A stretch of 64,000 nucleotides of DNA from Diphasiastrum complanatum (Eukaryota > Streptophyta > Lycopodiopsida > Lycopodiales > Lycopodiaceae): positions 6,906,746-6,970,745 of the forward strand of contig CM055098.1 in assembly GCA_029204225.1 (NCBI GenBank). Reading direction: 5' to 3'. The translations under genes and the position numbers were made by a program. The notes beneath the pieces are model-generated. The model saw only the letters and a list, made by a program, of their open reading frames with translations. It had not been told where the DNA came from and did no database searches. Each line of letters starts with the position of its first letter. The stretch's first letter is position 1. Shown in pieces: positions 1 to 11,635 of this stretch.

Positions 1-344
<344 letters not shown>

Positions 345-920
345 TCCTTAGGTATTCACTTGCCATGGCTCAGGGGTGAGGTGTTCGGATACATCTCAGT
401 TGGATGGGTGGTTTGGATTCCATTAGTCTCTTTGTGGTTTGATTTTGTCCTCATCTTAGTTGTCCTTATTTTGGTGGTCTTTACATAATCAATATAAATA
501 TGTACATGCATTGAATACTATTTACAAGGGAGATCATGGTTATCATCATCATCAAATCAGTTACAATAGCGCCAGTTGAAATTGTTTAATATTGCCATTC
601 AAATATTCAAAATAAAATAGTATTCTATTAAAAAATTAAACTAGGCAGATGATGAGCTTCAAATTGAGTGGAACCATGAAAATGTCATTCGACATTATTA
701 GGTGTCAAATCTTCGCTATAGTTGGTGAAAGTTGAATTTTTTGTATCAATGCGTGGTGATTGGCTTTTCACTGTATGTCTTGCAACAATTTTCGACACTT
801 GAGACACTATCAAAAAATGCTAAATGATTTGTATTTCTATAGTTGGAAGTTTGATTTGATAGAGTTCATAAATCAAGTAAATAGATCTAGTCCAAAATTG
901 GATTAAAGAAGGGAATAAAT
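345..920. other. Unassigned AT-rich interval
   Basis: No convincing coding similarity, LTR end or RNA gene seen in this stretch. Confidence 0.5.
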
Positions 921-924
921 CCAT

Positions 925-1140
925 CAACCTAGAGGGAGGTCAACCACATTCCACATCCCATGTCTTCTATTAGAGTCCATGTCATCTTCCAAAGCCCCTT
1001 TCCATACTTCAAGAGCTCTTTTCTTTCTCGGATAATAATGGCTCTTTACACTTCAATAGGTCACTCATGAGCACATAGTTCACATGGTAGGGATCAGAAG
1101 CTCTCTTATCTCTTGTCAACCTTCTTCCTTCACCTTGCAA
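925..1140 (-). pseudogene. Copia polyprotein fragment, junction of integrase and RT
   Basis: Read on the minus strand, the frame gives YHVNYVLMSDLLKCKEP, then VWKGALEDDMDS and GMWNVVDLPLG. This is the usual copia linker into the RT N-terminus (W..AM..EMDSI..N.TW.LV.LP.G). It carries stops and at least one frame change and is bounded by unrelated sequence, so it is a dead fragment of about 70 codons. Its relation to the LTR at 1-344 is unknown. Confidence 0.6.
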
Positions 1141-1286
1141 ACAACATCTTGGTTGATTCATCTATTCATCCTTCATGATGGTTTTGTACCACTTAGGTAC
1201 CTTCGGCTTAAGTGACACACTTCATGGCAAAAAAATAATCCAAGAAGTATTCTAATACATCCTCTTGCTTTTGAATAGGTCTTGCA

Positions 1287-1975
1287 TTGTTGGCTCCTAT
1301 TGCAATGAAAATCATGTCGATGGGGGGAGCTTACTATTTTATCACTTTCATAGATGATTGTTCCAAGAATATGTGGTTTTACTTCTTGAAGAAAAAATCT
1401 AATGCATTGGCTTATTTCAAAAAGTTTAAAGTGTTGGTGGAGAACCAAATGGATGCACATATCGCTAAGATAAGATAGAAAAAGCAAATTCAAGACTGAA
1501 TCCTACAATGATGCAAGCTGGGCGTTTTAGAGATGATAGTAAAAGCATCTCAGGAGGATGCACCGTAGTAGCCGATGCACCTGTTATCTGGATCAGCAAA
1601 AAGTAGACAATAACTACCCATTCATCCTGTGAGGCAAAATATGTTGCTGCAGCCAAGATGGCTAATGAGCTGACATGGCTTAGACAGTTCCTAGGTGGAC
1701 TAGGATAGAGCACCGATGAATTGTTGATCATGTATATGGACAACACATCCACTATTCATTTGACAAAAGACCCAATGTTTCATTCTAGAATGAAACATAT
1801 CGCCATCAAGTATCACTTGATTAGGGATCTGGTTGAGAAGGATGACAGCTGAAGATCGTCTTCATACTAACGAAGCAAATGGTAGCTAATATCTTTACAA
1901 AGGCATTGGATAAGGCAATGTTCAAAAGGCAGAGAGCCAGCTTGGAAATTAGGAAAATACACGCTTTAAGAGGGA
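1287..1975 (+). pseudogene. Copia fragment: integrase core joined to RNase H
   Basis: 1287-1478 encodes part of an integrase core (GGAYYFITFIDDCSKNMWFY, then a helix-rich stretch ending VENQMDAH). Directly after it, about 1495-1935 reads as copia RNase H: YNDASWA, SGGCTVVADAPVIWISKK, SSCEAKYVAAAKMANELTWL, DNTSTIHLTKDPMFHSRMKH and NIFTKALDK. The rest of the integrase and the whole RT are missing, which indicates an internal deletion near 1478. Several stops interrupt it. A purine tract (TTAAGAGGGAG, 1966-1976) follows, as expected before a 3' LTR. Confidence 0.8.
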
Positions 1976-1976
1976 G

Positions 1977-2876
1977 CTTAAAAAACATTAAGTTTCTACT
2001 TTAAAGCCTTAGTATTTTTCCTTGTCCTATAGACTGCTGCATATTTGAACTAGTTTCTGCACAATCTACATATTTGAACTGTTTGTCGCACAGTTCGCCA
2101 CTTTTGATAAAAAAAATGCAGTAGTAGGTCTAAAATGACCCAGGACTTTGTTTTAACTGACCTTCAACATTTTCAGCTTTTTGCCCACATACTCAGAAGG
2201 CCAATACTTTGCGTCAGGCCGACACTTCGAGGTATCCATATGCAAGCCAAGGTCAAGACGAGTTATCGGGCATGGACAAACTATCGAACCTCAGTTACTT
2301 GGGCATGAAGTTTTCAAACTATCACAATCCACCGCCACTATGCAACGTTCACAAAGACGTAGTTAGCTTAAACTTAGCTATTAAAATCTTGTAATCTAAT
2401 CCAGTATAATATATGTATTGGATAGACATGCATAGATGATGATCAGAGAGTGAGTTCTGAATGCAACACTCAGAGAGGTGCGTATCAAGGAAGTAAGATA
2501 GTTCTAGTAGTAGTAGTTCATTCGTGAGAGAGAACACCTCTCTTACATCGATGTGCTGATCTGGGAAACAGATAGTGCTCAAAAGAAATTCATTGTTTGT
2601 ATACTCGATTTTGGATAATACAGACGAGTTACAATTTTTTGCTCAATGTACAATCTCTAAAGTTTGTGATGCTTGTTAAATTTATCAGTAGATATATTTC
2701 CGCTGTCACGACATTATCTGCTATTCATAAATACATTGTCAGATTAGTAGTACCTATCTGTTGTTCGGAGGATGACTGATCGTGGTTTAAGGCAGTAGCT
2801 TTGTTCGACAGATCAGCTCCATCTTAGATATACATTAGAATCATTGCTTGAGCCAGAATTGTCTGATTCACATCAG
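1977..2876 (+). mobile_element. Possible copia LTR between a PPT and a PBS
   Basis: This stretch has a polypurine tract at its left (1966-1976) and an initiator-Met primer site at its right (2877), which is where an LTR shared by two adjoining elements would lie. It has no coding potential. I cannot find a clear TG start, and no second copy exists in the window, so the boundaries are inferred. Confidence 0.35.
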
Positions 2877-2927
2877 TGGTATCAGAGGGCCTCCCAGTCC
2901 GACGGATCACATCAGTGGTATTAGAGC
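2877..2927 (+). promoter_or_regulatory. Two tandem copia primer-binding sites
   Basis: TGGTATCAGAG at 2877-2887 and TGGTATTAGAGC at 2916-2927 both follow CACATCAG. The consensus TGGTATCAGAGC pairs with the 3' end of plant initiator-Met tRNA. Two copies 39 bp apart suggest a small duplication, or the abutting 5' ends of two elements. Confidence 0.75.
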
Positions 2928-2935
2928 AAAAATAT

Positions 2936-4090
2936 TTCCATCAAGGCCAAGAATACAAAGTATGTAAGCTGCAGAAAGCTCTCTACAGTCTAAAGCAAGT
3001 TCCAAGGGCCTGGTTTAATAGAATCAATCAATTCTTGTTGCAGCATGACTTCATCTTGAACTCTGTTGACTCTAATGTTTATCTCAAACACAGAGGCTCA
3101 AGCTATGTCATAATAGCTCTATATGTTTATGACTCACTGATCATCAGCAATTCGAATCAGTTGCTTTATGAGACGAAGACTCTGTTGTCGAAGGAATTCA
3201 AAATGATCGATTTAGGCCCTGTGCACTACCTTTTGGAAATCGAGATAACAAGAGACAAAGCGAAGAGAAGTATCACATTAATTCAAGAAAGCTATCTAAA
3301 TAGTGTCTACAGGTATGGCATAGAAAACTGCAAGTCAATAGACTCGTCTATGGACCCAGGATTGAAATTGTCAGAGGATATGTGCCCGAAAACTGATGCA
3401 GACAAGAAAGAAATGTGCAAATACCCCTATCAATCGATAGTCAGATCGATCATATATGCCATGGTCTAACCAGACCTTATCTAGCATTTACAGTCAACAC
3501 ATTGTCATAGTTTATGTCAAATCTTGGTCTACCACTGGAAGGCTCTACTCAGAGTACTAAGATACATTCAAGCCATTAAGCACTATGCTTTTTGTTATAA
3601 TGGAAATACAGAGGATGCCTTGACATTACTTACTTATTTTGACTCTGATTGGGCTGGTAATGTGGACACAATAAAATCCACATCATGCTATCTTTGCTCC
3701 TTAGTAGGAGGACCCATTTTGTGGAATAGTCGAAAGTAGAAATGCATTTCTTTGTCCTCCATAGAATTAGAATATGTTGTAGCTACCTCTGTAGTGAAGG
3801 AAATTATCTAGCTCAGAAGATTGCTTTAGATCTTATGATCTCTCAGATCAGTCCAACTATACCCTATTGTGACAATCAGAGCTGCATTGCTCTATCTCTG
3901 AACCCATGAACTCACTCTAAAACTAAACACATTGAAGTTCAATTTCATTTTCTTAGAGAGAAAGTTCAGAATAAGGATGTTGACTATTGCCAGTATGTTG
4001 GCTGATATCTCGACTAAGCCTCTGTTAAGAGAAAAGCATGTTGCATTATGTAGCTTGCTCAATTCCATTCAGGATCCTAGGAGTTAAGCT
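2936..4090 (+). pseudogene. Copia RT-RNase H fragment
   Basis: It starts inside the RT: YKVCKLQKALYSLKQVPRAW, then LYVYDSLIIS in place of YVDD (first catalytic Asp lost), FKMIDLGPVHYLLEIEI, and YPYQSIVRSIIYAM. RNase H follows from 3524 (VYHWKALLRVLRYI, FDSDWAGNVDTIKSTSCY, GGPILWNSRK, ISLSSIELEYV) and decays to about 4060. Gag, protease and integrase are absent: the RT begins only a few bases after the second primer site. The 3' side runs into TTAAGGGGGAG and then an L1 LTR at 4101, so the 3' end is structurally normal. Confidence 0.85.
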
Positions 4091-4100
4091 TAAGGGGGAG

Positions 4101-4516
<416 letters not shown>

Positions 4517-4934
4517 GACCACATCACAGTTCACTTCGATAACCTTTTAGTAAATGCATTGTTTCATGTCTTTTGCCCATGAAGCCATGTATATATATAT
4601 GCATAAAGGCAACTCACGAGATAGCATAGATGATGAACACATGTAAGTGGAGAAGAGTGAATTAGAGTTCCTACATGAACTCCATTGTGTCTTAACTACC
4701 TAATTCCATAGAATTGGAGATATTCGAGAGAGTGAAAGCCATTCAAGGAATAGAGATAGTTTATGCCGAATGCTCATTCAACTAGCAACTGATTAGTCTC
4801 GCGGCCAAGTAGTGGCAAGTCGACAACAAACATTGCAAGACTTGATTAGGCCTTGTAGTTGTAGCAAGGAGAGATGAGAGCAAAGCTCAAGTCTTTGCCC
4901 TCCAAGACTAGCCCAAAAAAGTTGAGCAAGCAGT

Positions 4935-5640
4935 TTGCATTGTATCTCGGGAATAGAAGTATTTAGATCTTCTCAATCTACCTTCATTTGTCAAGAGAAG
5001 TATGCTAATTCTATTCTAAAAATATTTCATATGGTAGATGCTAAGTCTTGTGATACACCTATGGAGTCAAATGTAAAGCTCACTATAAGAGGTAATGAAA
5101 GATCCTTCGAGGACATTACTCTCTATAGGAAACTAATTGGTTCACTCATTTATCTAACCATCAAAGACCATATCTAAGCTATTGTGTTGGTAGATTAAGC
5201 CAATTTATGCAAGATCCTAGAGTGGAGCATTGGAGTCTAGGAAAGAGAGTTTTGAGATACATCATAGGAAGTCCATTAGTGCACATGCTATTTTCGTAGG
5301 TGATGGAGCTATCTCTTGGAAGCTGGAATCTCATTGTCAACTAGTGAGGCCGAGTATAAAGCACTTACATCTTGTGCAAAGGAGATGTTATGGATCAAGA
5401 GGAAGGTAAGTGATTTTCACTTGTTGGGATTTGCAGAGTGTCCAATCATCTTTTGTGACAACATTTCAAAAATCCTATCTTTCATGCAAGGAGCAAGCAT
5501 ATTGATGTGGCAAAGGGAACAAGTCATGGCAAAGGGAGGTGGAACTTCACCATGTCTCATCAAGGGAGTGTGTGGTTGATATATTCAACAAAGCACTTGG
5601 AAAGGAGTTGTTTACAGTATAGAACATCACTGTTGGGGAT
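4935..5640 (+). pseudogene. Copia RT C-terminus and RNase H fragment
   Basis: 4935-5177 reads as the thumb/connection part of a copia RT (GIEVFRSSQSTFICQEKYA, FHMVDAKSCDTPMESNVKL, DITLYRKLIGSLIYLT). After a frameshift, 5316 onward gives RNase H (SLSTSEAEYKALTSCAKEML, IIFCDNISKI) and 5575-5610 gives DIFNKALGKELF. The same subfamily recurs on the minus strand at 13787-14000, with long near-identical stretches. No LTR could be assigned. Confidence 0.8.
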
Positions 5641-6050
5641 CATAAGCAGACAATAATTCAATTGAGATCAGACAAATTTTAGAATGATATGTGCACAACA
5701 ACTACAACATCATCTATTAATCCTCTTGGTTTAAGCACTGTGTGATAGACCCACACAACGCATTGGTGTGAGAGAAAAAAAAAATGATATTTTCCCACGA
5801 ACAATGTCTCGCTTACTAGCAGACTTCTTGGATCTCTGTAGATCCTGCTTCCAAAATTGTCTCACTCACTAGCGGCCTTCTCTATTCTATATTTTGTCTA
5901 TATGTGTCTGTGTAGTTTCTGTCTACAAAACTTGACTTTGTGTCGGCTGATTTGGCTACTCCTGAGTTGCAATTTCTTCTTCTTCTTCTAGGTCTGACTG
6001 TATAGAGTAACTACTGGAAGGAAGAGAAATTGTCTTCCAAAAAGAATAAG
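5641..6050. other. Unassigned interval
   Basis: Nothing recognised. Pyrimidine-rich stretches and a short A-run are the only notable features. Confidence 0.4.
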
Positions 6051-6072
6051 TTGTCGGGGCAGAAATTGTAGA

Positions 6073-6342
6073 CTACATCTGGTCCTTGCCCTTCAAATCA
6101 ATAAACTGATCTTCTATAAAAGTCACATCCATGTAATATGTGTGAAATGAAAAGTCTAAGACCTCAGAACACTCACTTCTATCCAATCCTACTTGATTGA
6201 CAATGAAAATTGATGAAATTGGTGAAAAAGACAGATGTGTGCTCACTCTGCATATCCCACAAGTTGAGTACCCTCTCAAACTCTCTGATTGCCTAAAATC
6301 TTCTAAAAACAAATCAAATTGATTTAGAAACAAGAGCAACAC
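6073..6342 (-). pseudogene. Possible copia fragment downstream of integrase
   Basis: An open stretch of 89 codons that includes FHTYYMDVTFIEDQF. This resembles the copia motif just after integrase (..Y..SMDVTF.E...F). The remaining residues are not diagnostic. A minus-strand primer site and LTR lie to the right (6597 onward), in the order expected for the same orientation, but gag to integrase are missing. Confidence 0.35.
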
Positions 6343-6596
6343 ATTCTACTCTCCAATACCTATCCAGAACACCAAATTTGGATCATTCCTTGAGAAGTAG
6401 CACTCATTAATGAGGGCTGATTTCACACATATGAGCTCCCTGTCCGTACAGAGCTCCACTGGATCAGATCAGCCTTGATTTGATCCACGGATTGCTTGTT
6501 TCTCAGCGAGTTTGAATCCTTCTCCAAAATCCGAGTTCCTACAAGGAAAAACACTTATGATCTGATGTATACACCCTCACCTCTTCAAAGCATGAA

Positions 6597-6608
6597 GCTC
6601 TGATACCA
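6597..6608 (-). promoter_or_regulatory. Copia primer-binding site
   Basis: The minus strand reads TGGTATCAGAGC exactly, the complement of initiator-Met tRNA. It fixes the 3' end of the minus-strand LTR at 6609. Confidence 0.9.
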
Positions 6609-6990
6609 TGTGAAGTTTTTAGCATGTGTGAACTTCACCAAACACCCTACAGGATCTTACTGAGGTGTGGTGATTGCACAAGATTGATAAAAAAACAGTA
6701 TGCTTGAAAAATCTAAGGCAAGAGCACGATGGCATACATCTGATAATAAAATCTAACTCTTCACTATGAGAAATGAATGTCAAAAATAATTCTAAGTGTT
6801 CAGTATGGGAAAAAGAGGCTGCTCTTGGGTAGAGAGAGAAAATCATACATAGAAAACTCGGGTAGAGAGAGAATGAGTCCAAAACACAAAAACCTCAATA
6901 TTCACAATAATACAAAACATGCCCAGTTTTTCCTACATGAGAGAGACTCGAATTGCTATATGGAGTTGCATGGAAAGTCCACTTAACTAC
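6609..6990 (-). mobile_element. Copia 5' LTR, family L2 (outer end uncertain)
   Basis: The sequence immediately outside the primer site, from 6609 (TGTGAAGTTTTTAGCA on the plus strand), matches 17133-17380 over about 245 bp, including AAGGCAAGAGCAC and GGCTGCTCT blocks. The two copies stop matching near 6855. The LTR start on the right is not identified; 6990 is a guess. Confidence 0.65.
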
Positions 6991-7054
6991 CTCTTGAAAC
7001 TTGGACAGTCACTAGATCTGACTTACAGAAGCTGAATTTTCAGAATCCTCACAG

Positions 7055-7270
7055 AGCCTCAAAATCAACTTACCAACCCTCGCGAGGTGCCTAAATGGAA
7101 TCAGAGCAGTGAAATTAGCCTGCCTACATGGTCTGATCTTGAAAATCCAATCATAGGAACAAGTTGTGCGAGAGATCATTTTCTGCGAGAGTTGAACCCT
7201 CGCAGACAACCTTAACCCTCGCAGAACCTTCGCATAGAAGTCAAATCATCTTCTGAACTCTCGCAGACTT
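7055..7270 (+). promoter_or_regulatory. Leader with repeated ACCCTCGC-type motifs upstream of gypsy extra ORF
   Basis: AACCCTCGC, AACCTTCGC or the near variant CTCTCGC recur between 7070 and 7262, along with GCGAGAG in the opposite sense. A related series (AACCTTCGC and its complement GCGAAGG) occurs in the same relative place, upstream of the second copy of the ORF, at 61400-61760. Conservation of both position and motif suggests a regulatory or structural role, which is inference. Confidence 0.4.
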
Positions 7271-7370
7271 TCCTGAAGTCTTAGAATATTGTGAAGAAGG
7301 TGTCTGCCAAAATTTGGGTGGAACTGAGCAAGGGAAAGTGGATTTCACCTAATACGCACTCTAAATTCCG

Positions 7371-7380
7371 CTATATAAGG
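7371..7380 (+). promoter_or_regulatory. Putative TATA box upstream of gypsy extra ORF
   Basis: CTATATAAGG lies about 260 bp before the ATG at 7633. The homologous spot in the second copy (minus strand, near 61285) reads CCTATAAG. The surrounding sequence (GGCTGAATTC, then GCTAGC(G/A)AAGCT) is shared between the copies. A subgenomic or internal promoter is a reasonable guess. Confidence 0.4.
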
Positions 7381-7632
7381 GCTGAATTCAAGTCATTTGT
7401 CACCTTTGCTAGCGAAGCTCTGCCGAAATTTACACTGAAATTACCAAGTTCTCCGTTTGTGACCAAACTTCCTACCAACTATCATCTGATCATACTAAAC
7501 ATCGCTCTGCACTCTGAACTACACTTCTTATCATCCAACATGCGTTATTCACAATTTTCTGTTGTTTCCACACCCTTTTTCCATTTTCCACTATTTTTTT
7601 AATTTTTTCGACCGCTAATCATCACTGCTAAC

Positions 7633-10600
7633 ATGGCCTCCTCATCCTCTGAAGACTCTGGCGCCAAACAGGTGATCCAACGTGACATTCCCGATGCCAC
7701 ACAAATTTGGCCTCTACCCTCTGACGCTCTGATCCAACCATGGCTACAGACAGCCGATCCACTTCTAGCGGCAATGGATTCTTACCCGGCGCTCTTTCAT
7801 TCTGAGATTAACATAGGCCTCGCCTTTCACGCTTATGCCACCTGGGACGAGTAAAAGACTCATTTCCACTTCCTGTACCAAGGTACCATGTACAAGGTTA
7901 GGATTAACGCCAACTCGATGGTTACCATTGGCATTATGTCCAGTGATCGTCAGCCCTTCTCCCATCGCAACGCCAAAACTCTGATCAAGCCTTTCGTCAC
8001 CCAAACCTCACCAGAAATCTCCATATAGACTAACAATGGTTACCTGATAGAGGCTATCACGGAACCCATCATTCAGGCAGCTATGCATCTGTTGAATAAC
8101 TTTTTGGTTATTTCAACATTTCGCAAAGATAGAATCCAGTCTAAGCTACTGAGTTAGATAGTGGAATCCTTTCTGGAATTTCCTGGTCCTTTCGTTGTGC
8201 CATACGACTGGCATAGCTTCCTTATTCGAGAACTAACAAAGTCCATCAAACCCAACAACCGTGAGCGAATCGCAACAGGCCCCTTGTTGTGTAACTTTGT
8301 CTGCGCACTTCTTGAGGCGAAAGTGCATGATTTCCAATGCTCATCCCTTTGAGTCTACCCTCATGCCACATACTAACCTTTATCTGCCATCTCAAGCATC
8401 CACCTCTTCCCAACCTACAGTTATTAACACAACGGCCAGCAAACGAATGCGTGGCGCTGCCTCTACATCCACATCTCCACCTGCTACCTGAAGACGCACC
8501 TCCACTACTGCACTAACCACCCCATAAACAACTGCGACTTCTTCTTCCATGCAATCCCCCACTCCAATTTATGTTGTCACCACCTCTCTTCCTGTTCCAT
8601 CCACATTTGTTTTTGTCTCCATCCCCGTTTCTTCTGTTGATACCACTCCTATTTCTCTTCCAGTATCCACTACTCCATCCATCACCATCGCATCTTTCGT
8701 CACTCCTGCCACCACCATTGCTTCCATTTTATTCAATCTCTCTGATTTTCAATTTTCTCTCGACACTCTGGCGTGGATGCAAGTCATAAATTTTTCACCC
8801 CCACGCCAGATGCTTTCTGCTCCATCCTCACCTTCTTCCATACTCCACACCACCCTCCAATTTCCGTCTGTTCCTCCCATCCTCTCGTTCGGACAAACCA
8901 TCCTCACCCCTGTTTCCACAGTTGCTTCTCAAACCCCTCCCGCTTCGCCAACAAAGGTTGCCGAGGGCAACCAACCGTTGCCTGATGACGCATTTGTCCA
9001 AACAGTGTTTGCACCATCGCCAGATCGGACTGATCCTACCGCCCCAGATGGCATCAGGTCCAATGAGAACCTGATAGAAGACAATGACGATGGTACTCCA
9101 CAAGTCGTGGGGGCCGATACAACAAAAGCCCCTGCCAGTGCCAGTGTACCGGCTGCTCCCATAGATTTAACGACGACATACCAAACTCTGGGAAAATACA
9201 TCCTGGATGCGATAGCGACCAAAGCCATTCTGGAAAGCAAGGTACTACATCTGGCGACGAATAACACACAGTTACGAGCAGACCTCACCAAGCTGCAGCA
9301 AGAGCTGATTTTGGCTCAACAACACGAACAAGCAAGGCACCAAGAGATTGCCAAGCAGCAGCAGAAGAAGGAGGGCCTCAACAACTATATCCAGAGACCT
9401 CTCCAAGGCGCTGATAAAGGCATCCACGAAGGTGCGGGACCTTCAATTTGAAGCATCCCAATGACTTGCTCCCATCCAGACGCAAGAAAACCTTTTGGAA
9501 GCAGAGAATAGGCGCCTGGGGATGGAGGTCAAAGCCTTACAAGAAAAAAAGCTCGTTTGGTTAGCTAAACCTGCACCGGACTCAAGGTTGCTTTCTCAAT
9601 CAGAAATGAATCTTCTACGACGTCAGGTGCAGGTTTATAGCCAAACCTTAAACAGCTACCAAACAGAGTTCAACAAATATCAGACAAGTGCAATGCATGA
9701 GCTCGCCCAGGCCAAGCAAGACCTCAAGGCCTGCCAGAAATTCATGGAAACAAAGGCCCAGCCCACCCCTGTGGTAATTCCACCGCCATCTACTTTTGAT
9801 GCTGCCCAGGCCAGTACAAGCCAAGACCAGAGCCAGCAGACAGCAGGGGCATTTCAGTAAGATCAAGGGTCCGAAGGCCAGGACCAAGGGCAGACGGATA
9901 CGGCTGCTGAGACGCGAGACCAAGGCCAAGGCGCAACTACCAGCCAAAGCCAAGCCACATCACCAAGAGGATCGCGCACTATATTTGCCAGCCGGGCCTT
10001 CCGAAGACCAAAGTCCGTGGAGGAGAAAAAAAATCAACGAATTTTTATCAAAGTATCCCCACAAGTCATCAAGAGACGACTGGCAGATATCAGTTTCTGC
10101 TCAAACAATCAAGGGCAACGAACTGCAAGTATTACCCACCCTCCAACCACAACCAGAGGCGTCAGCAGTTGTTCAAAAGAGACCCTGCGGCCATCAAGGC
10201 CTATGTGACGATTCCACAACAATTACGGGTGAACGCGCACTTCCTGCCATGTCCACGAAGATCCAAATGGGCGGAATGCGGCACCCCTCTGGACAAGATC
10301 ACACTGCAGAATTTCAATTGGCCGGTGATATCATCAGATATGGGTGGACCACGGATGTAAATGCCAGAAGGGCTCTCATCGCGTTCGCCCTCTGATCCAA
10401 CAGTCCGCGCGGCAGCCACTTATGCCCGGGACTTGGAACATCTGATGGGGATCGAAACTAAATGGGACAATTTTCTCCCATCCATATTCTTTGATGTTAA
10501 TAAGGCGCTACCTTCAGACAAAATCAAAGATCAGCTGCCAATAGCTCGTGTCTATTACCGAGCTGCGCTTCAGGGTGATACATGGATATGCCGATTCCAG

Positions 10601-10747
10601 ACATGGGTCGACCAAGATTGGCTGCGAGGGGCCCACAAGTCTCTACACACGCCAAAGGACTTGAAGAAATTGGACCACCTCAACTTTGTGGAGGACGTCA
10701 CCACCTACCTCATCCAGCAAAGACGGGCAAAGAAAACACTCTACTAA
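7633..10747 (+). pseudogene. Extra ORF of a Ty3/gypsy-type element (decayed, about 1000 codons)
   Basis: The start MASSSSEDSGAK is followed by RDIPDATQIWPLPSDALIQP and LYQGTMYKVRINANSMVTIG in one frame with in-frame stops (7855, about 8026, 8158, 8350). The frame then shifts to a Ser/Thr/Pro-rich region (8549-9120), two Gln/Leu-rich coiled-coil segments (about 9180-9400 and 9495-9730), a basic Gln-rich stretch, and a C-terminal block (10169-10747: FKRDPAAIKAYVTIPQQLRV, TYARDLEHLMGIETKWDNFL, YYRAALQGDTWICRFQTW). The first 90 residues match the minus-strand ORF at 60853-61160, which lies downstream of a gypsy integrase. Hence this is probably a third ORF between pol and the 3' LTR, as in Athila/Tat-type elements. 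I see no membrane segment or zinc finger that would make it env or gag. At least four frame breaks show it is dead. Function unknown. Confidence 0.65.
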
Positions 10748-10757
10748 ACCGGCAGAG

Positions 10758-11405
10758 TGCCGAGGGAACGACACTACTTCAGGCCATGGTTCCTGTTGGG
10801 GGTATTCCCAACAAAGTGTAAAATGTGTTGCGAGGGCATGACATCCTGTGCGCGTAAGCCCATGGCCCAATGAGCATGCAAGTAAAGTTGTAAGTAAAAT
10901 AAACTTGACTTCGGCCTTGGAATTAAAATAAAACTAGAGGCCCAAAGTCATTTTTAAACTTAGAGATTATTTTTTAGAGTTGGGTCCAAATTGGGACTCA
11001 CATGAATCTTGTGATTACCAATGTACTTTTTGTGGACCCTTGGATCAAGTTGGGTCCAAGATGAATGGATAGGATCATTGTGAATATTAGCCAATAGGAT
11101 TGAGGGGCAAGGGCCTTCTCCATTTTATAAAAAGGCACCATTTGTACACTATTTTGATGCTTAATGAGAAGGAGGAAACTCTACCAATTTTGGAAGAAAA
11201 GCTTTCTCATTTGCAATTCAATGCTTGCTATTGCTCTTGTTGTTTTCTATTGCTTTCAAGTTCATGCTTTTTGGTTTCAATAGTTTATGTTTCTCCTTTA
11301 GCAAATACATTGTGCATTTGAGCTAACCTCCACCCTCCCTCTATCTCTCTCTTCTATCTTCTTTTCCCTCCATCTTTTCTAATCATCCCCTTCCTTTCAC
11401 CTACA
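10758..11405 (+). mobile_element. Gypsy-type 3' LTR, family L3
   Basis: It begins TGCCGAGGGAACGACACTAC just after the extra ORF and ends CACCTACA. It aligns with 24277-25036 along its length (CATCCTGTGCGCGTAAGCCC against CATCCTGCGTGTGTACGCCC, AGGCCCAAAGTCA, CACATGAATC). A TATA-like TTTATAAAAAGG lies near 11125 and a pyrimidine-rich tract precedes the end. The LTR whose right end is at 53471, just before an Asp-type primer site, shares the CCTGCGTGTGTA block, which ties the family to Ty3/gypsy. Confidence 0.7.
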
Positions 11406-11635
11406 ATCATGATGAATGTTAGTGTAGAGGAGTAGAGTTAAGGGAGAGTAGTGTTAGTGGTGAGTAGAGTTAAGGGACAAAGTAGGAAACTAACTAAAAA
11501 TAGCATCTATGCATAGTTAGGTACCTATCCAGTGATCTAACCCTTGTTGACAGGCAGGAGGGCTATACTACGCAATATCTTTGACCCTACAAAGTAGAGT
11601 CTACTTTTTATACAGTCATATACATAGCTTTAAAG

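Noticed and set aside
1173-1493. 106-codon minus-strand frame
   Set aside because: Antisense of the copia integrase fragment at 1287-1478.
8929-9291. Minus-strand 120-codon frame opposite the gypsy extra ORF
   Set aside because: Shadow of the Ser/Thr/Pro-rich coding strand, which has the homologous copy elsewhere.
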